A program made the translations under genes and the position numbers. The notes beneath the pieces were generated by a model. It did no database searches, was not told the origin of the DNA, and saw only the letters and a program-made list of their open reading frames with translations. Below, piece by piece: positions 1 to 7,695 of a stretch of 12,462 nt of DNA (position 1 is the stretch's first letter; each line of letters begins with the position of its first letter). The stretch is from Thiotrichaceae bacterium (GTDB taxonomy: Bacteria; Pseudomonadota; Gammaproteobacteria; Thiotrichales; Thiotrichaceae): the NCBI GenBank assembly GCA_027024625.1, contig JALVRY010000310.1, positions 1 to 12,462 of the forward strand, read 5' to 3'.

Positions 1-327
1 AAGCATCACCGAGCCGCACAACAACTTGTTAATAATATTGCTCTACTTAAAGCAGAAAAAATCAAGCTGAAACAGCAAGATGCTTACCAGTATCTTGTTT
101 CAGAAAATCAACCTTTTGATATTATCTTTCTCGATCCTCCTTTTCGTAAAGGACATTTATCTAAAGTCCTGAATTTGATTATTGAACAAGGTTTATTAGC
201 CAATAATGGGCTAATTTATTTAGAGCAAGAATCAGAAAACTTATTGGATTTATCTGAATGGGGATTACAAATCCATAAACAAACAAAAGCAGGACAGTTG
301 GATGCTTTTTTACTAAACCTGAGTTGA
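1..327 (+). CDS. rsmD: 16S rRNA (guanine966-N2)-methyltransferase RsmD, 3' part
   Basis: Open from the left edge to a TGA at 325-327, giving the last 108 residues; the N-terminal part lies outside the window. RsmD methylates N2 of G966 in 16S rRNA during assembly of the small ribosomal subunit, using S-adenosylmethionine. The visible piece contains the catalytic DPPF motif (visible residues 45-48, bases 133-144) in the context FDIIFLDPPFRKG, which is the class I N-methyltransferase motif IV as seen in RsmD, followed by the usual C-terminal strand (LIYLEQE) and a short basic tail. The SAM-binding motif I would lie upstream of the window. In many bacteria coaD follows rsmD; here a lipoprotein gene follows after a 243-bp gap. 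The family assignment rests on the motif IV context and the C-terminal position of this segment. Confidence 0.85.
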   Translation, partial: KHHRAAQQLVNNIALLKAEKIKLKQQDAYQYLVSENQPFDIIFLDPPFRKGHLSKVLNLIIEQGLLANNGLIYLEQESENLLDLSEWGLQIHKQTKAGQLDAFLLNLS

Positions 328-335
328 GTCCTCAT

Positions 336-550
336 TGAAGCCACGGATTCAGGTTAAAAACAGACGTTTTTTGAATAATAATTCCAACCTGAATCAGTGA
401 CTTCACTACGGCACAGTGAATAAGCTATTGATTCATCACTGGTTTAAAAAATGCCCGCTTAACCTAAGGGTGAAGCTAAGATTTTTAAAATCCCGTGCTA
501 AACCAATATCTTATCCCCTGTTATCCGCATTGAAGTCACGGATTCAAGTT
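336..550. repeat. three copies of a 20-bp repeat forming two alternative hairpins
   Basis: The gap between rsmD and the lipoprotein gene carries three copies of TGAAGYCACGGATTCARGTT: direct at 336-355, inverted at 386-405 and direct at 531-550. The two direct copies extend 3 bp leftward (CAT) and agree at 21 of 23 positions. The inverted copy can pair with the first (18 of 20 bp, 30-nt loop) or with the third (18 of 20 bp, about 125-nt loop), but not both at once. Smaller hairpins sit between them: AAAAAC/GTTTTT (356-371) and TTCACT/AGTGAA (402-420). The last copy ends 10 bp before the Shine-Dalgarno of the lipoprotein gene. No coding region is visible here. It could be a miniature repetitive element, a dyad-rich regulatory leader or the rsmD 3' end; there is no U-tract typical of an intrinsic terminator after the main stem. 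Confidence 0.7.
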
Positions 551-570
551 TAATTAATAGAGGTGAGTCT

Positions 571-1152
571 ATGAAATTTATACGAATGTATAGTCCAGTG
601 TTGTTGCTTATGCTTGGTGTATTGCTAAGTGCTTGTACGTCAGTTAATCCATTGGCAAGTGATGCAGCAAAACGTCAAAAAGTTATGACAATGCACGATA
701 CAACACTACTAAAATTATATGATGTAAAACCTAATGTCAGCTCTCTGATTGAGAATGCACCCGGATATGCTGTGTTTAGTGATTCGAATGTCAATGTGAT
801 TTTTGCTAGTTTCTCGGGTGGCTACGGTGTTGCTGTCAATAATATCACTGGCAATAAAACTTTTATGAAAATGGGTGAAGCTGGGGTAGGGCTTGGCTTT
901 GGTTTGAAGAACTTCCGTGAAGTCATTGTTTTTCATGATGAGGCAACAATGAACCGTTTCGTAAATAATGGTTGGCAATTTGGAGGCCATGCTGACGCTG
1001 CTGCGATATTAAATGAAAAAGGTGAGGCGATTGGTGGGGAAATATTAATTGGTAATATGACGATATACCAATTAACAACAAGCGGCTTGGCGTTTCAAGC
1101 AACAGTCAAAGGCACAAAGTATTGGAAAGACAAGAATTTAAATCAGTATTAG
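571..1152 (+). CDS. SYLF/Ysc84-domain lipoprotein
   Basis: A 193-residue predicted lipoprotein. The N-terminus has a short basic start, a hydrophobic stretch (residues 8-19) and a lipobox L19-S20-A21-C22, so C22 should become the lipidated first residue. Thr at position +2 rather than Asp suggests outer-membrane sorting. The rest resembles the SYLF (Ysc84-type lipid-binding) family: GYAVF (65-69), the Gly-rich GGYG (83-86), GVGLGFG (105-111), the strand VIVF (118-121) followed by a 'nn.f.n.gw.fgg.a.a' helix, and a C-terminal KYWKDKNLN tail. Eukaryotic members bind phosphoinositides; the role of bacterial lipoprotein members is poorly known. The start is supported by AGAGGTGA about 5 bases upstream of ATG. 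It stands alone on the plus strand and converges on purA. Expression may be affected by the repeat block just upstream. Confidence 0.75.
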   Translation: MKFIRMYSPVLLLMLGVLLSACTSVNPLASDAAKRQKVMTMHDTTLLKLYDVKPNVSSLIENAPGYAVFSDSNVNVIFASFSGGYGVAVNNITGNKTFMKMGEAGVGLGFGLKNFREVIVFHDEATMNRFVNNGWQFGGHADAAAILNEKGEAIGGEILIGNMTIYQLTTSGLAFQATVKGTKYWKDKNLNQY

Positions 1153-1226
1153 TGGGATGTCAGAGAGTTAAGGGAGCAGCTCGTCCAGTTCATAATGAAT
1201 AATGAAGAGCTACAAACTGAAAATAC

Positions 1227-1258
1227 TTAGCACTCCAACAATATTGTTGGAGTGCTAA
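1227..1258 (-). terminator. 32-bp perfect palindrome, probable purA terminator
   Basis: A perfect inverted repeat centred between 1242 and 1243: the arm TTAGCACTCCAACAAT is followed directly by its reverse complement. It starts 18 bases beyond the purA stop and lies in the convergent gap with the lipoprotein gene. On the minus strand the hairpin is followed by GTATTTTC, a modest U-rich tail, so it fits an intrinsic terminator of the purA transcript. On the plus strand no U-tract follows, so a role for the lipoprotein message is less certain, although the same hairpin could protect that 3' end. Confidence 0.65.
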
Positions 1259-1276
1259 AGTGGCTTGTAAATGAAG

Positions 1277-2596
<1,320 letters not shown>

Positions 2597-2604
2597 TTAT
2601 AGTG

Positions 2605-2658
2605 CTCAAGCTGCTTAATTTGTGACGCAGCTTGAGGTCAACCTGAAATTATCAGGTT
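2605..2658 (-). other. two stem-loops in the hisZ-purA junction
   Basis: The larger hairpin pairs CTCAAGCTGC (2605-2614) with GCAGCTTGAG (2627-2636), a perfect 10-bp stem with a 12-base loop. The smaller pairs AACCTGA (2640-2646) with TCAGGTT (2652-2658), 7 bp with a 5-base loop, and begins just after the hisZ stop. Neither is followed by a good U-tract on the minus strand, so full termination is doubtful; RNA processing, 3'-end stabilisation of the hisZ portion or partial attenuation are possible. On the minus strand TATAAAAT (2601-2594), immediately past the large stem, looks like a -10 element for purA, but I find no matching -35. Confidence 0.55.
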
Positions 2659-2662
2659 TATA

Positions 2663-3850
2663 TTAAATATCTACAACAGCCCAATCGCCATCTTTTGAAA
2701 CAATTTTACGATTACAGTTTAGAATCTCACAATCTTTTTGTGTTTGATTATCTAACTGTCGAATCACAACCTCTCCGTTATCACGAAGTTGTTTAATGAG
2801 TGCATATAAGGCTTGATCAGAATCAGTTGGAGCTAATATTGGTTGCTTACTGGCTTGCTGCTGGTAATTTCCCATTTCCAATAACAGGCCAAGGTTAGTA
2901 CTGAAGCCTGTGGCGGGGCGAGCATTGCCAAAATGTTTGCCAATATCATCATAACGGCCGCCACGAGCAATTTCTCGACCAAAGCTTGGAACGTAGGCGG
3001 CGTAAACAATCCCAGTGTGATAGGAGTAGCCGCGTAGTTCTGATAGATCAATGTGTATTGTGGCATTCGGCCAATTGTTTGTTAATCTTTTTGTTAATGC
3101 GGTTAGATAATCCAGTGCTTGTTGTACGTCACGATCTGCATTAGAAAGCGCTTTTTTGGCTTCTTCGAGTACATCAATAGAACCACTCAAACGGGGTAAT
3201 GCACTGAGCATATCGCCAATTTGCTTTTGTAAATTACAATCCTTGATCCAGTCATCAATTTCAGGAATCGACTTACGTTCTAGCATATTAAAGAATTGTT
3301 TTTCTTCTTTTTCTGATAGACCAGCTTGAGCCGATAAGCCACGAAAGATATCAACATGACCGATGTCAATCACAACATCTTGAATACCCGCTGTGCCTAA
3401 AGTTTCAAGCATCAAGGATATTAATTCGCAGTCACTTTCAATACCCATGCTGCCAAATAGTTCTGCACCAACCTGTAGAGGTGAGCGTGAGCCTTCAAAA
3501 TGCTGACTTTGTGTGCGGAGTACTCTGCCGATATAGCAGAGTCGATTTGGGTGTTCTGATTTTAAACCGTGTGCGTCAATGCGGGCGACTTGTGGCGTGA
3601 TATCAGCACGAATACCCAATTGTCTGCCGCTAAGCTGATCTGTAACCTTAAAGGTTTGTAGGTCAAGTAAGCTTCCAACGCCTGTGCGCAGTGAATCCAT
3701 ATATTCAACAAGAGGTGGCATGACAAAGCGATAGCCCCAACTTTTATAGGTGTCAATCAACTGCCGGCGTAGAGCCTCCATTGTTTCAGCTTCATCTGGT
3801 AAAGCTTCGTTGATTCCATCGGGGAGTACCCAGTAGTTTGTATCAGTCAT
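2663..3850 (-). CDS. hisZ: ATP phosphoribosyltransferase regulatory subunit HisZ
   Basis: 395 residues from the chosen start. HisZ is a catalytically inactive histidyl-tRNA synthetase paralogue that joins short-form HisG in a hetero-octamer, activating the first step of histidine synthesis and carrying feedback inhibition. The class II synthetase fold shows as a motif 1-like N-terminus (WVLPDGINEALP, then WGYRFVMPPLVEY), RADITPQVAR (81-90), the QVGAELFG strand and the motif 3-like GREIARGGRYD (291-301). The anticodon-binding domain of true HisRS is absent, which separates HisZ from HisRS. I chose the ATG at 3850 because the family begins a few residues before W.LPDG; a GTG at 3880 would add 10 poorly conserved residues (405 aa). 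Neither start has a strong ribosome site. It sits between yjeT and purA, as usual when hisZ lies outside a his operon. Confidence 0.93.
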   Translation of the reverse strand: MTDTNYWVLPDGINEALPDEAETMEALRRQLIDTYKSWGYRFVMPPLVEYMDSLRTGVGSLLDLQTFKVTDQLSGRQLGIRADITPQVARIDAHGLKSEHPNRLCYIGRVLRTQSQHFEGSRSPLQVGAELFGSMGIESDCELISLMLETLGTAGIQDVVIDIGHVDIFRGLSAQAGLSEKEEKQFFNMLERKSIPEIDDWIKDCNLQKQIGDMLSALPRLSGSIDVLEEAKKALSNADRDVQQALDYLTALTKRLTNNWPNATIHIDLSELRGYSYHTGIVYAAYVPSFGREIARGGRYDDIGKHFGNARPATGFSTNLGLLLEMGNYQQQASKQPILAPTDSDQALYALIKQLRDNGEVVIRQLDNQTQKDCEILNCNRKIVSKDGDWAVVDI

Positions 3851-3893
3851 TTGTTGTGTGTTTTCAGGGTGTTTGTGCACCCGTTATTATTCA

Positions 3894-3916
3894 GAGTGGT
3901 GATAAACCAACCACTC
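3894..3916 (-). other. stem-loop between yjeT and hisZ
   Basis: GAGTGGT (3894-3900) pairs perfectly with ACCACTC (3910-3916) around a 9-base loop. It starts 7 bases past the yjeT stop and ends 14 bases before the alternative GTG start of hisZ. On the minus strand it is followed by TGAATAATAACGGG, not a U-run, so it is not a convincing terminator; a processing or stability element between the hfl and hisZ portions of the transcript is possible. Confidence 0.45.
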
Positions 3917-3923
3917 CTACCAA

Positions 3924-4115
3924 TTAAAATAATAAAAGTAGCATTACACCAGCAATAACACTGACTAACCCGAATGTACGGAGTTTTGAATCAGGTATTT
4001 GCTGAATGGATTCATACGTTTTTTTTAATCCCGAAGGGCTAACAAAAGGCATTAACCCTTCAATGATAAGCACCAATGCAATGGCATTGAGTAAATCTGA
4101 CCAATTAATATCCAT
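3924..4115 (-). CDS. yjeT: YjeT-type small inner-membrane protein (DUF2065)
   Basis: 63 residues, almost entirely two hydrophobic segments: LLNAIALVLIIEGLMPFVSP (about 8-27) and FGLVSVIAGVMLLLLF (48-63), joined by a polar hinge with the family's typical LKKTYESIQQIPDSKLR pattern. It matches the DUF2065 family, found downstream of hflC in many gammaproteobacteria. Its biochemical role is not established; constant linkage to the HflKC genes suggests a link with that membrane complex (inference). The ATG overlaps the end of hflC by 11 bases, so the two are probably translationally coupled. Confidence 0.9.
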   Translation of the reverse strand: MDINWSDLLNAIALVLIIEGLMPFVSPSGLKKTYESIQQIPDSKLRTFGLVSVIAGVMLLLLF

Positions 4116-5016
4116 TATTTTGTAGAATACTTGGTTGGGCTGGCGTTGTTTTATCTATTTCAGCTTGTTTGAAGTAGTTAAAGAATTCGGAGTCAGGTTC
4201 AAGCACGATAACATCACCTGCTTTACCTAATGATTTTCTATAAGCACCTAAACTGCGATAAAACGCATAAAATTCTGCATCTTTTTGGTATGCATCGGCA
4301 TAGATAGCTGCGGCTTTTGCATCACCTTCACCACGCACTTTTTCTGCATCACGATACGCTTCTGCTTCAATGATAGTTGCTTCTCTATCAGCCGATGCTT
4401 TAATGCGTTCTGCCTCTTCTTTACCACGAGAGCGAAAGTCCTGAGCAACTTGTTTTCGTTCCGAACGCATGCGTTTAAAAACAGATTCACTAACAGAGTC
4501 AGGGAAGTCAATTCGGCTAACGCGGACATCAACGATCTGAATACCCAGCTGCTTAGATACATCGTTTGATTTGCCTTGTAAACCACTCATGATTGCACCA
4601 CGCTCATCAGAGAGTGCCTCTTTAATGGTGCGTCGACTAAACTCATTGCGTAGACCATCTTTCATGATTTGCTCAAGTAAACGCTGAGCTTCAGTAATAC
4701 GTCCGCCACCTGTAGAACGGTAGAATGTACCAAGATCAGAAATTCGCCATTTCACAAAGAAATCGACAATGACATACTTCTTTTCACTAGTTAAAAAGCG
4801 TTCAGGTTTAGCATCTAAGGTTAAAATTTGGCTAGAAAAGGTTTTAACCGTATTAATAAATGGAATTTTAAAGTGCAGACCTGGTTTAATGTCTTTTTCC
4901 ACAATTTCACGAAATTTAAATTTAATACCTGTTTCACGTTGGTCAATCGTGTATAGAGAACTAAGAATGATAATTGCAATTGCACCTAATATAACGGGAA
5001 GAGAGCCTTTATTCAT
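4105..5016 (-). CDS. hflC: HflC, SPFH-family modulator of FtsH
   Basis: 303 residues (E. coli HflC is 334). With HflK it forms the large inner-membrane cage around the FtsH protease and restrains its attack on some membrane substrates. Visible: a single N-terminal membrane anchor (about 7-22), then the SPFH/prohibitin domain beginning IDQRETGIKFKFREIV and ending around FKRMRSERKQVAQDFRSRG, then a long charged helix rich in Ala, Glu and Arg (AERIKASADREATIIEAEAY) typical of the HflC coiled coil, and a short polar tail. The start is fixed by AGGAGG eight bases upstream, which lies inside the last codons of hflK; the hflK stop and the hflC ATG are separated by one base. The 3' end overlaps yjeT. 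Confidence 0.97.
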   Translation of the reverse strand: MNKGSLPVILGAIAIIILSSLYTIDQRETGIKFKFREIVEKDIKPGLHFKIPFINTVKTFSSQILTLDAKPERFLTSEKKYVIVDFFVKWRISDLGTFYRSTGGGRITEAQRLLEQIMKDGLRNEFSRRTIKEALSDERGAIMSGLQGKSNDVSKQLGIQIVDVRVSRIDFPDSVSESVFKRMRSERKQVAQDFRSRGKEEAERIKASADREATIIEAEAYRDAEKVRGEGDAKAAAIYADAYQKDAEFYAFYRSLGAYRKSLGKAGDVIVLEPDSEFFNYFKQAEIDKTTPAQPSILQNNGY

Positions 5017-5017
5017 T

Positions 5018-6187
5018 TTATCGGCCTCCTATCGTGCGTGGTGTGCGTGTTGAGGTACGGTTAGCATTTCTAGACTTTACCATTGCTTTGGCTTTCTTTG
5101 CTGCGGCGGTATTAATTTGATCTGTTCTTTCTTGCTCATTGTCTTTAGATGTTGGTGTGGTATTTAACTTATCGAGTGGTAACATCATGATGTTATTTCC
5201 AGAGTTAGCATCAACCATCACTTTATTCGTTTTACCTAGCACATCTTCCATTGTTTCTAAATAGAGTCGCTGGCGAGTGACTTCAGGGGCTTTTTGATAA
5301 GCAGCAACAAGCTGGTTAAAGCGTTCCGCCTCACCTTCTGATTCTGCAATAATTTGAGCTTTGTAGCCTTCTGCTTCTTCTGTTATACGAGCAGCACGAC
5401 CACGTGCTCTGGGAACAACTTTCTTTTGATAGGCTAATGCCTCGTTGCGGTATTGGTTCATGTTCTCACGGGCACGGTTAGCATCATCAAATGCATCTTT
5501 AACCTCTTCAGGTGCTTCTGCGTAAGTTAAGTTAACTTTATTGACCGTAATACCCGCTTTGTATTCATCTAAAATTTCTTGCATGACTTTGCTGGTATCT
5601 TGGGCTATTTGCTCGCGGCCATCTTTGATGATTGAATCCATTGTATTCCTGCCAACAATTTCGCGGATAGCTGAACGCATCACTTGGTGTAATGTGCTAC
5701 CTGTTTGTGAATTGACATTATCAGTATTCGCAACATTAAATAAATAATCTTCAACGCTACTGATTTTGTATTGCACAGAAACTGCCAAATCGACGATATT
5801 TTCGTCTTTAGTTAGCATAACAGTACGTTCTTTTGCGGTTCGTGTTGAGTCAACATCAACGGCTTCTACTTTTTCGATAGGGTAAGGTAGATGCCAATGT
5901 AACCCCGCTGTTGTTGTTTCAGTGTGTTCGCCAAAACGTAATACGACGCCTCGCTCTCTTTCATCAATGGTATAAAATCCAGTGAATGCCCAAATGGCTA
6001 AACCAATAATGAGCAATATAAGGATGCTAGCACCGCTACCATTGTCTTCATCATCGTTATTGTTTTTAGGTGATCCACTAAAGAAATTGCTAACTTTTTC
6101 GATTAGATCGTCCAGTCCTGCTGGTGACTGGTTGTTGTTCTTACTTTTCCAGGGATCTTTGTCCCCGCCCGGTTCATTCCAGGGCAT
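5018..6187 (-). CDS. hflK: HflK, SPFH-family modulator of FtsH
   Basis: 389 residues from the chosen start, partner of HflC in the FtsH-regulating membrane complex. The N-terminus MPWNEPGGDKDPW closely matches the E. coli HflK beginning (MAWNQPG...DRDPW), which identifies the true start at 6187; an in-frame ATG at 6256 would add 23 residues that do not fit the family. A Gly/Asn/Asp-rich cytoplasmic segment is followed by one membrane span (about 53-71), then the SPFH domain starting GFYTIDERERGVVLRFGEHT, with PEEVKDAFDDANRARENMNQ and a long Glu/Ala/Arg-rich helix (RARGRAARITEEAEGYKAQI), then a disordered Lys/Thr-rich tail. It is the first gene of the hflK-hflC-yjeT-hisZ-purA cluster. In many relatives hfq and hflX precede hflK; here a glycosylase gene does. 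Confidence 0.97.
   Translation of the reverse strand: MPWNEPGGDKDPWKSKNNNQSPAGLDDLIEKVSNFFSGSPKNNNDDEDNGSGASILILLIIGLAIWAFTGFYTIDERERGVVLRFGEHTETTTAGLHWHLPYPIEKVEAVDVDSTRTAKERTVMLTKDENIVDLAVSVQYKISSVEDYLFNVANTDNVNSQTGSTLHQVMRSAIREIVGRNTMDSIIKDGREQIAQDTSKVMQEILDEYKAGITVNKVNLTYAEAPEEVKDAFDDANRARENMNQYRNEALAYQKKVVPRARGRAARITEEAEGYKAQIIAESEGEAERFNQLVAAYQKAPEVTRQRLYLETMEDVLGKTNKVMVDANSGNNIMMLPLDKLNTTPTSKDNEQERTDQINTAAAKKAKAMVKSRNANRTSTRTPRTIGGR
5025..5030 (-). promoter_or_regulatory. hflC ribosome binding site inside hflK
   Basis: AGGAGG on the minus strand, eight bases before the hflC ATG, encoded by codons for the Ile-Gly-Gly just before the hflK stop. It fixes the hflC start and implies coupled translation of the two partners. 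Confidence 0.85.
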
Positions 6188-6195
6188 AGTTGACG

Positions 6196-6199
6196 CTCC
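6196..6199 (-). promoter_or_regulatory. hflK ribosome binding site
   Basis: GGAG on the minus strand, eight bases upstream of the ATG at 6187. It supports that start over the in-frame ATG at 6256. Confidence 0.7.
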
Positions 6200-6317
6200 A
6201 TTTTTATGACAGTCACTCGATACTTGGGGTGATCTGCTTGTTTTCAAGCTAAGCATGTTTGGAGGAGACTCCTAACATACATTAATGACTTGTTTTATTT
6301 AAGTCGCATAGGGTCGG

Positions 6318-6346
6318 ATTGTATTCATCTACTGGCAATGTCGCAA
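6318..6346 (-). promoter_or_regulatory. candidate sigma70-type promoter of the hfl cluster
   Basis: On the minus strand TTGCGA (6346-6341, 4 of 6 to the -35 consensus) and TACAAT (6323-6318, 5 of 6 to the -10) are separated by exactly 17 bases, in the gap between the glycosylase stop and hflK. Transcription would start near 6311, giving a leader of about 124 bases to the hflK ATG. Judged by eye only; such matches are common in AT-rich DNA. Confidence 0.35.
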
Positions 6347-6416
6347 TAGAAACTGTAAACGGAAGATAAAAGAGTTTTTATTTGAGCATGGATTGTGATG
6401 CAATATATTATTTACC

Positions 6417-7025
6417 CTAGGCTTTTAATGCTTGCCAATATGATTGTTGAGATAGAAGTGTTAATGCATCTTGCAATAATGATTTGCCGGGTTCCATTTG
6501 ATGCCAAGTGGATGCTCCAGAAGGATGGGGGAGGGGGATTAACTGCACTTCTTGTCCGTATATTGTTTGCATAAAACATTGCCCGATGACATCGGTCAGT
6601 TTTTTGCACTCAAGAAATTGACTAATAGCGAGTTTTCCAATGGGCAAAATAAGCTTGGGTTGTAGTATTTCTATTTCTTTTTGTAGCCAATGGGAGCAAG
6701 TTGCTATTTCTTGTTTATTAGGTACGCGGTCACCTCCTTTGGGGTTTTTACCGGGAAAGCAACGACAAACAGCTGCCATATAGACTTGTTTGCGAAAGTC
6801 CTCTTCACTTACACCAATGGATGCAAACCACTTAAACAGTGTTTTTCCTGCTGTCCATGCAAAAGGCTTTCCTATATCGCCTTCTCTATCACCCGGAGCT
6901 TGTCCAATTAAAAGAATTTTGGACGTGGCTGGCTCGCCTGTAATCGGTGGGCCAATCATATCTGGGCAGCGTGAACATATTTGGATTTGTTGCTGATGTG
7001 CTTTTATTTTATTGACTAAATTCAT
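6417..7025 (-). CDS. uracil-DNA glycosylase superfamily protein, probable 4Fe-4S
   Basis: 202 residues. Family members remove uracil or other deaminated bases from DNA, starting base-excision repair in the cytoplasm. Visible: an N-terminal CSRC (Cys17, Cys20), motif A-like GQAPGDREGDIGKPF (41-55) followed by TAGKTLF, CRCFPGKN (Cys87/Cys89), Cys110 and a C-terminal LPHPSGAS (HPS at 167-169) like the DNA-intercalating motif B. Cys17, Cys20, Cys89 and Cys110 match the four-cysteine pattern of iron-sulfur family 4/5 glycosylases. Gln42 stands where family 4 enzymes usually carry the catalytic Glu of GEAPG, and the third-to-fourth cysteine spacing is about five residues longer, so substrate and exact subfamily are uncertain. 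The start has AGGA seven bases upstream and is divergent from the endonuclease gene 30 bp away. No clear terminator separates it from hflK. Confidence 0.85.
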   Translation of the reverse strand: MNLVNKIKAHQQQIQICSRCPDMIGPPITGEPATSKILLIGQAPGDREGDIGKPFAWTAGKTLFKWFASIGVSEEDFRKQVYMAAVCRCFPGKNPKGGDRVPNKQEIATCSHWLQKEIEILQPKLILPIGKLAISQFLECKKLTDVIGQCFMQTIYGQEVQLIPLPHPSGASTWHQMEPGKSLLQDALTLLSQQSYWQALKA

Positions 7026-7055
7026 GCTATCCTACAAGACCAAGGAGAAGATTGA

Positions 7056-7658
7056 ATGGCAGAGTTTAATACACCACAGACAAAGCTAGAAGATTACAGT
7101 GAAGCAAAAAAGCTATTTTGGGATAAGCTTTATAAAGCCAATGGCGTAACTTTATACAGCAGAGAAGCGTTAGCTAATAAAGCTCATCGATGGGCGAATG
7201 TTGAGCATGTCTACCCAATGTCGTGGGTGGTAAATTTTGTAGGCTGCGGCGATCGTGATTTGTGTCGTCGTTATTCAGATCAATTCAATCAAATTGAAGC
7301 CGATTTACACAATATGTACCCTGCTAGAAGAACATTGAATTATGAACGTGGAAGTTTAAGCTTTGGTATGGTGGCAGGTGAGGAACGAAAATATGGTGAA
7401 TATGACTTTGAAGTTGATTTGCAAAATCGTGTTATAGAGCCGACTTTGGAATCTCGCGGTAATATTGCCAGAGCAATGTTTTATATGGCCGACGCGTATG
7501 GCATGAAAATATTCAAGCGTCAGCGTCGTTTACTTATCTCATGGAATGAACAAGACCCACCAAGTAAAAGAGAAATACAACGTAATCAGCTTATAGAGCA
7601 GCTACAGGGTAATCGAAATCATTTTATTGACTACCCTGAAGATGTGAGCTTGTTGTAA
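7056..7658 (+). CDS. endonuclease I family (EndA/Vvn-like) nuclease without signal peptide
   Basis: 200 residues of the His-Me finger endonuclease I family, metal-dependent nucleases that cut DNA with little sequence specificity. The core is clear: NVEHVYPMSW (48-57) with the catalytic His51 next to Glu50, then GCGDRDLCRRYS (Cys64, Cys70), the family block ADLHNMYPARRTLNYERG (82-99) with Asn86, Asn95 and Arg98 as likely metal or phosphate ligands, and a helix ARAMFYMADAYG. Known EndA and Vvn proteins are exported to the periplasm or medium. Here the N-terminus MAEFNTPQTKLEDYSEAKK is hydrophilic with no signal sequence, and an in-frame TGA lies directly before the ATG, so the protein cannot begin further upstream in this frame. 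AAGGAG upstream supports the start. It is divergent from the glycosylase gene. If active in the cytoplasm it would need an inhibitor or tight control. Confidence 0.88.
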   Translation: MAEFNTPQTKLEDYSEAKKLFWDKLYKANGVTLYSREALANKAHRWANVEHVYPMSWVVNFVGCGDRDLCRRYSDQFNQIEADLHNMYPARRTLNYERGSLSFGMVAGEERKYGEYDFEVDLQNRVIEPTLESRGNIARAMFYMADAYGMKIFKRQRRLLISWNEQDPPSKREIQRNQLIEQLQGNRNHFIDYPEDVSLL

Positions 7659-7695
7659 TCGTAGCTGTTCTTTATTCAGGCTTTTGCACACATTT

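Noticed and set aside
356..372. AAAAAC/GTTTTT hairpin as an intrinsic terminator of rsmD
   Set aside because: The stem is almost pure A-T pairing and too weak to be convincing as a terminator, despite the T-run.
715..990. Minus-strand open frame of 91 codons
   Set aside because: Lies entirely antisense to the lipoprotein gene, whose lipobox and domain motifs are clear.
4285..4569. Plus-strand open frame of 94 codons rich in Cys and Phe
   Set aside because: Antisense to the hflC coiled-coil region; its composition reflects the opposite strand of Ala/Glu/Arg codons.
6188..6256. N-terminal extension of HflK from the ATG at 6256
   Set aside because: The family N-terminus M-x-W-N-x-P-G begins at 6187 and has its own GGAG ribosome site; the extra 23 residues do not fit HflK.
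6263..6273. AGGAGACTCCT as a hairpin upstream of hflK
   Set aside because: Only one base separates the arms, so it cannot fold as a hairpin; as a DNA dyad it is too short to call.
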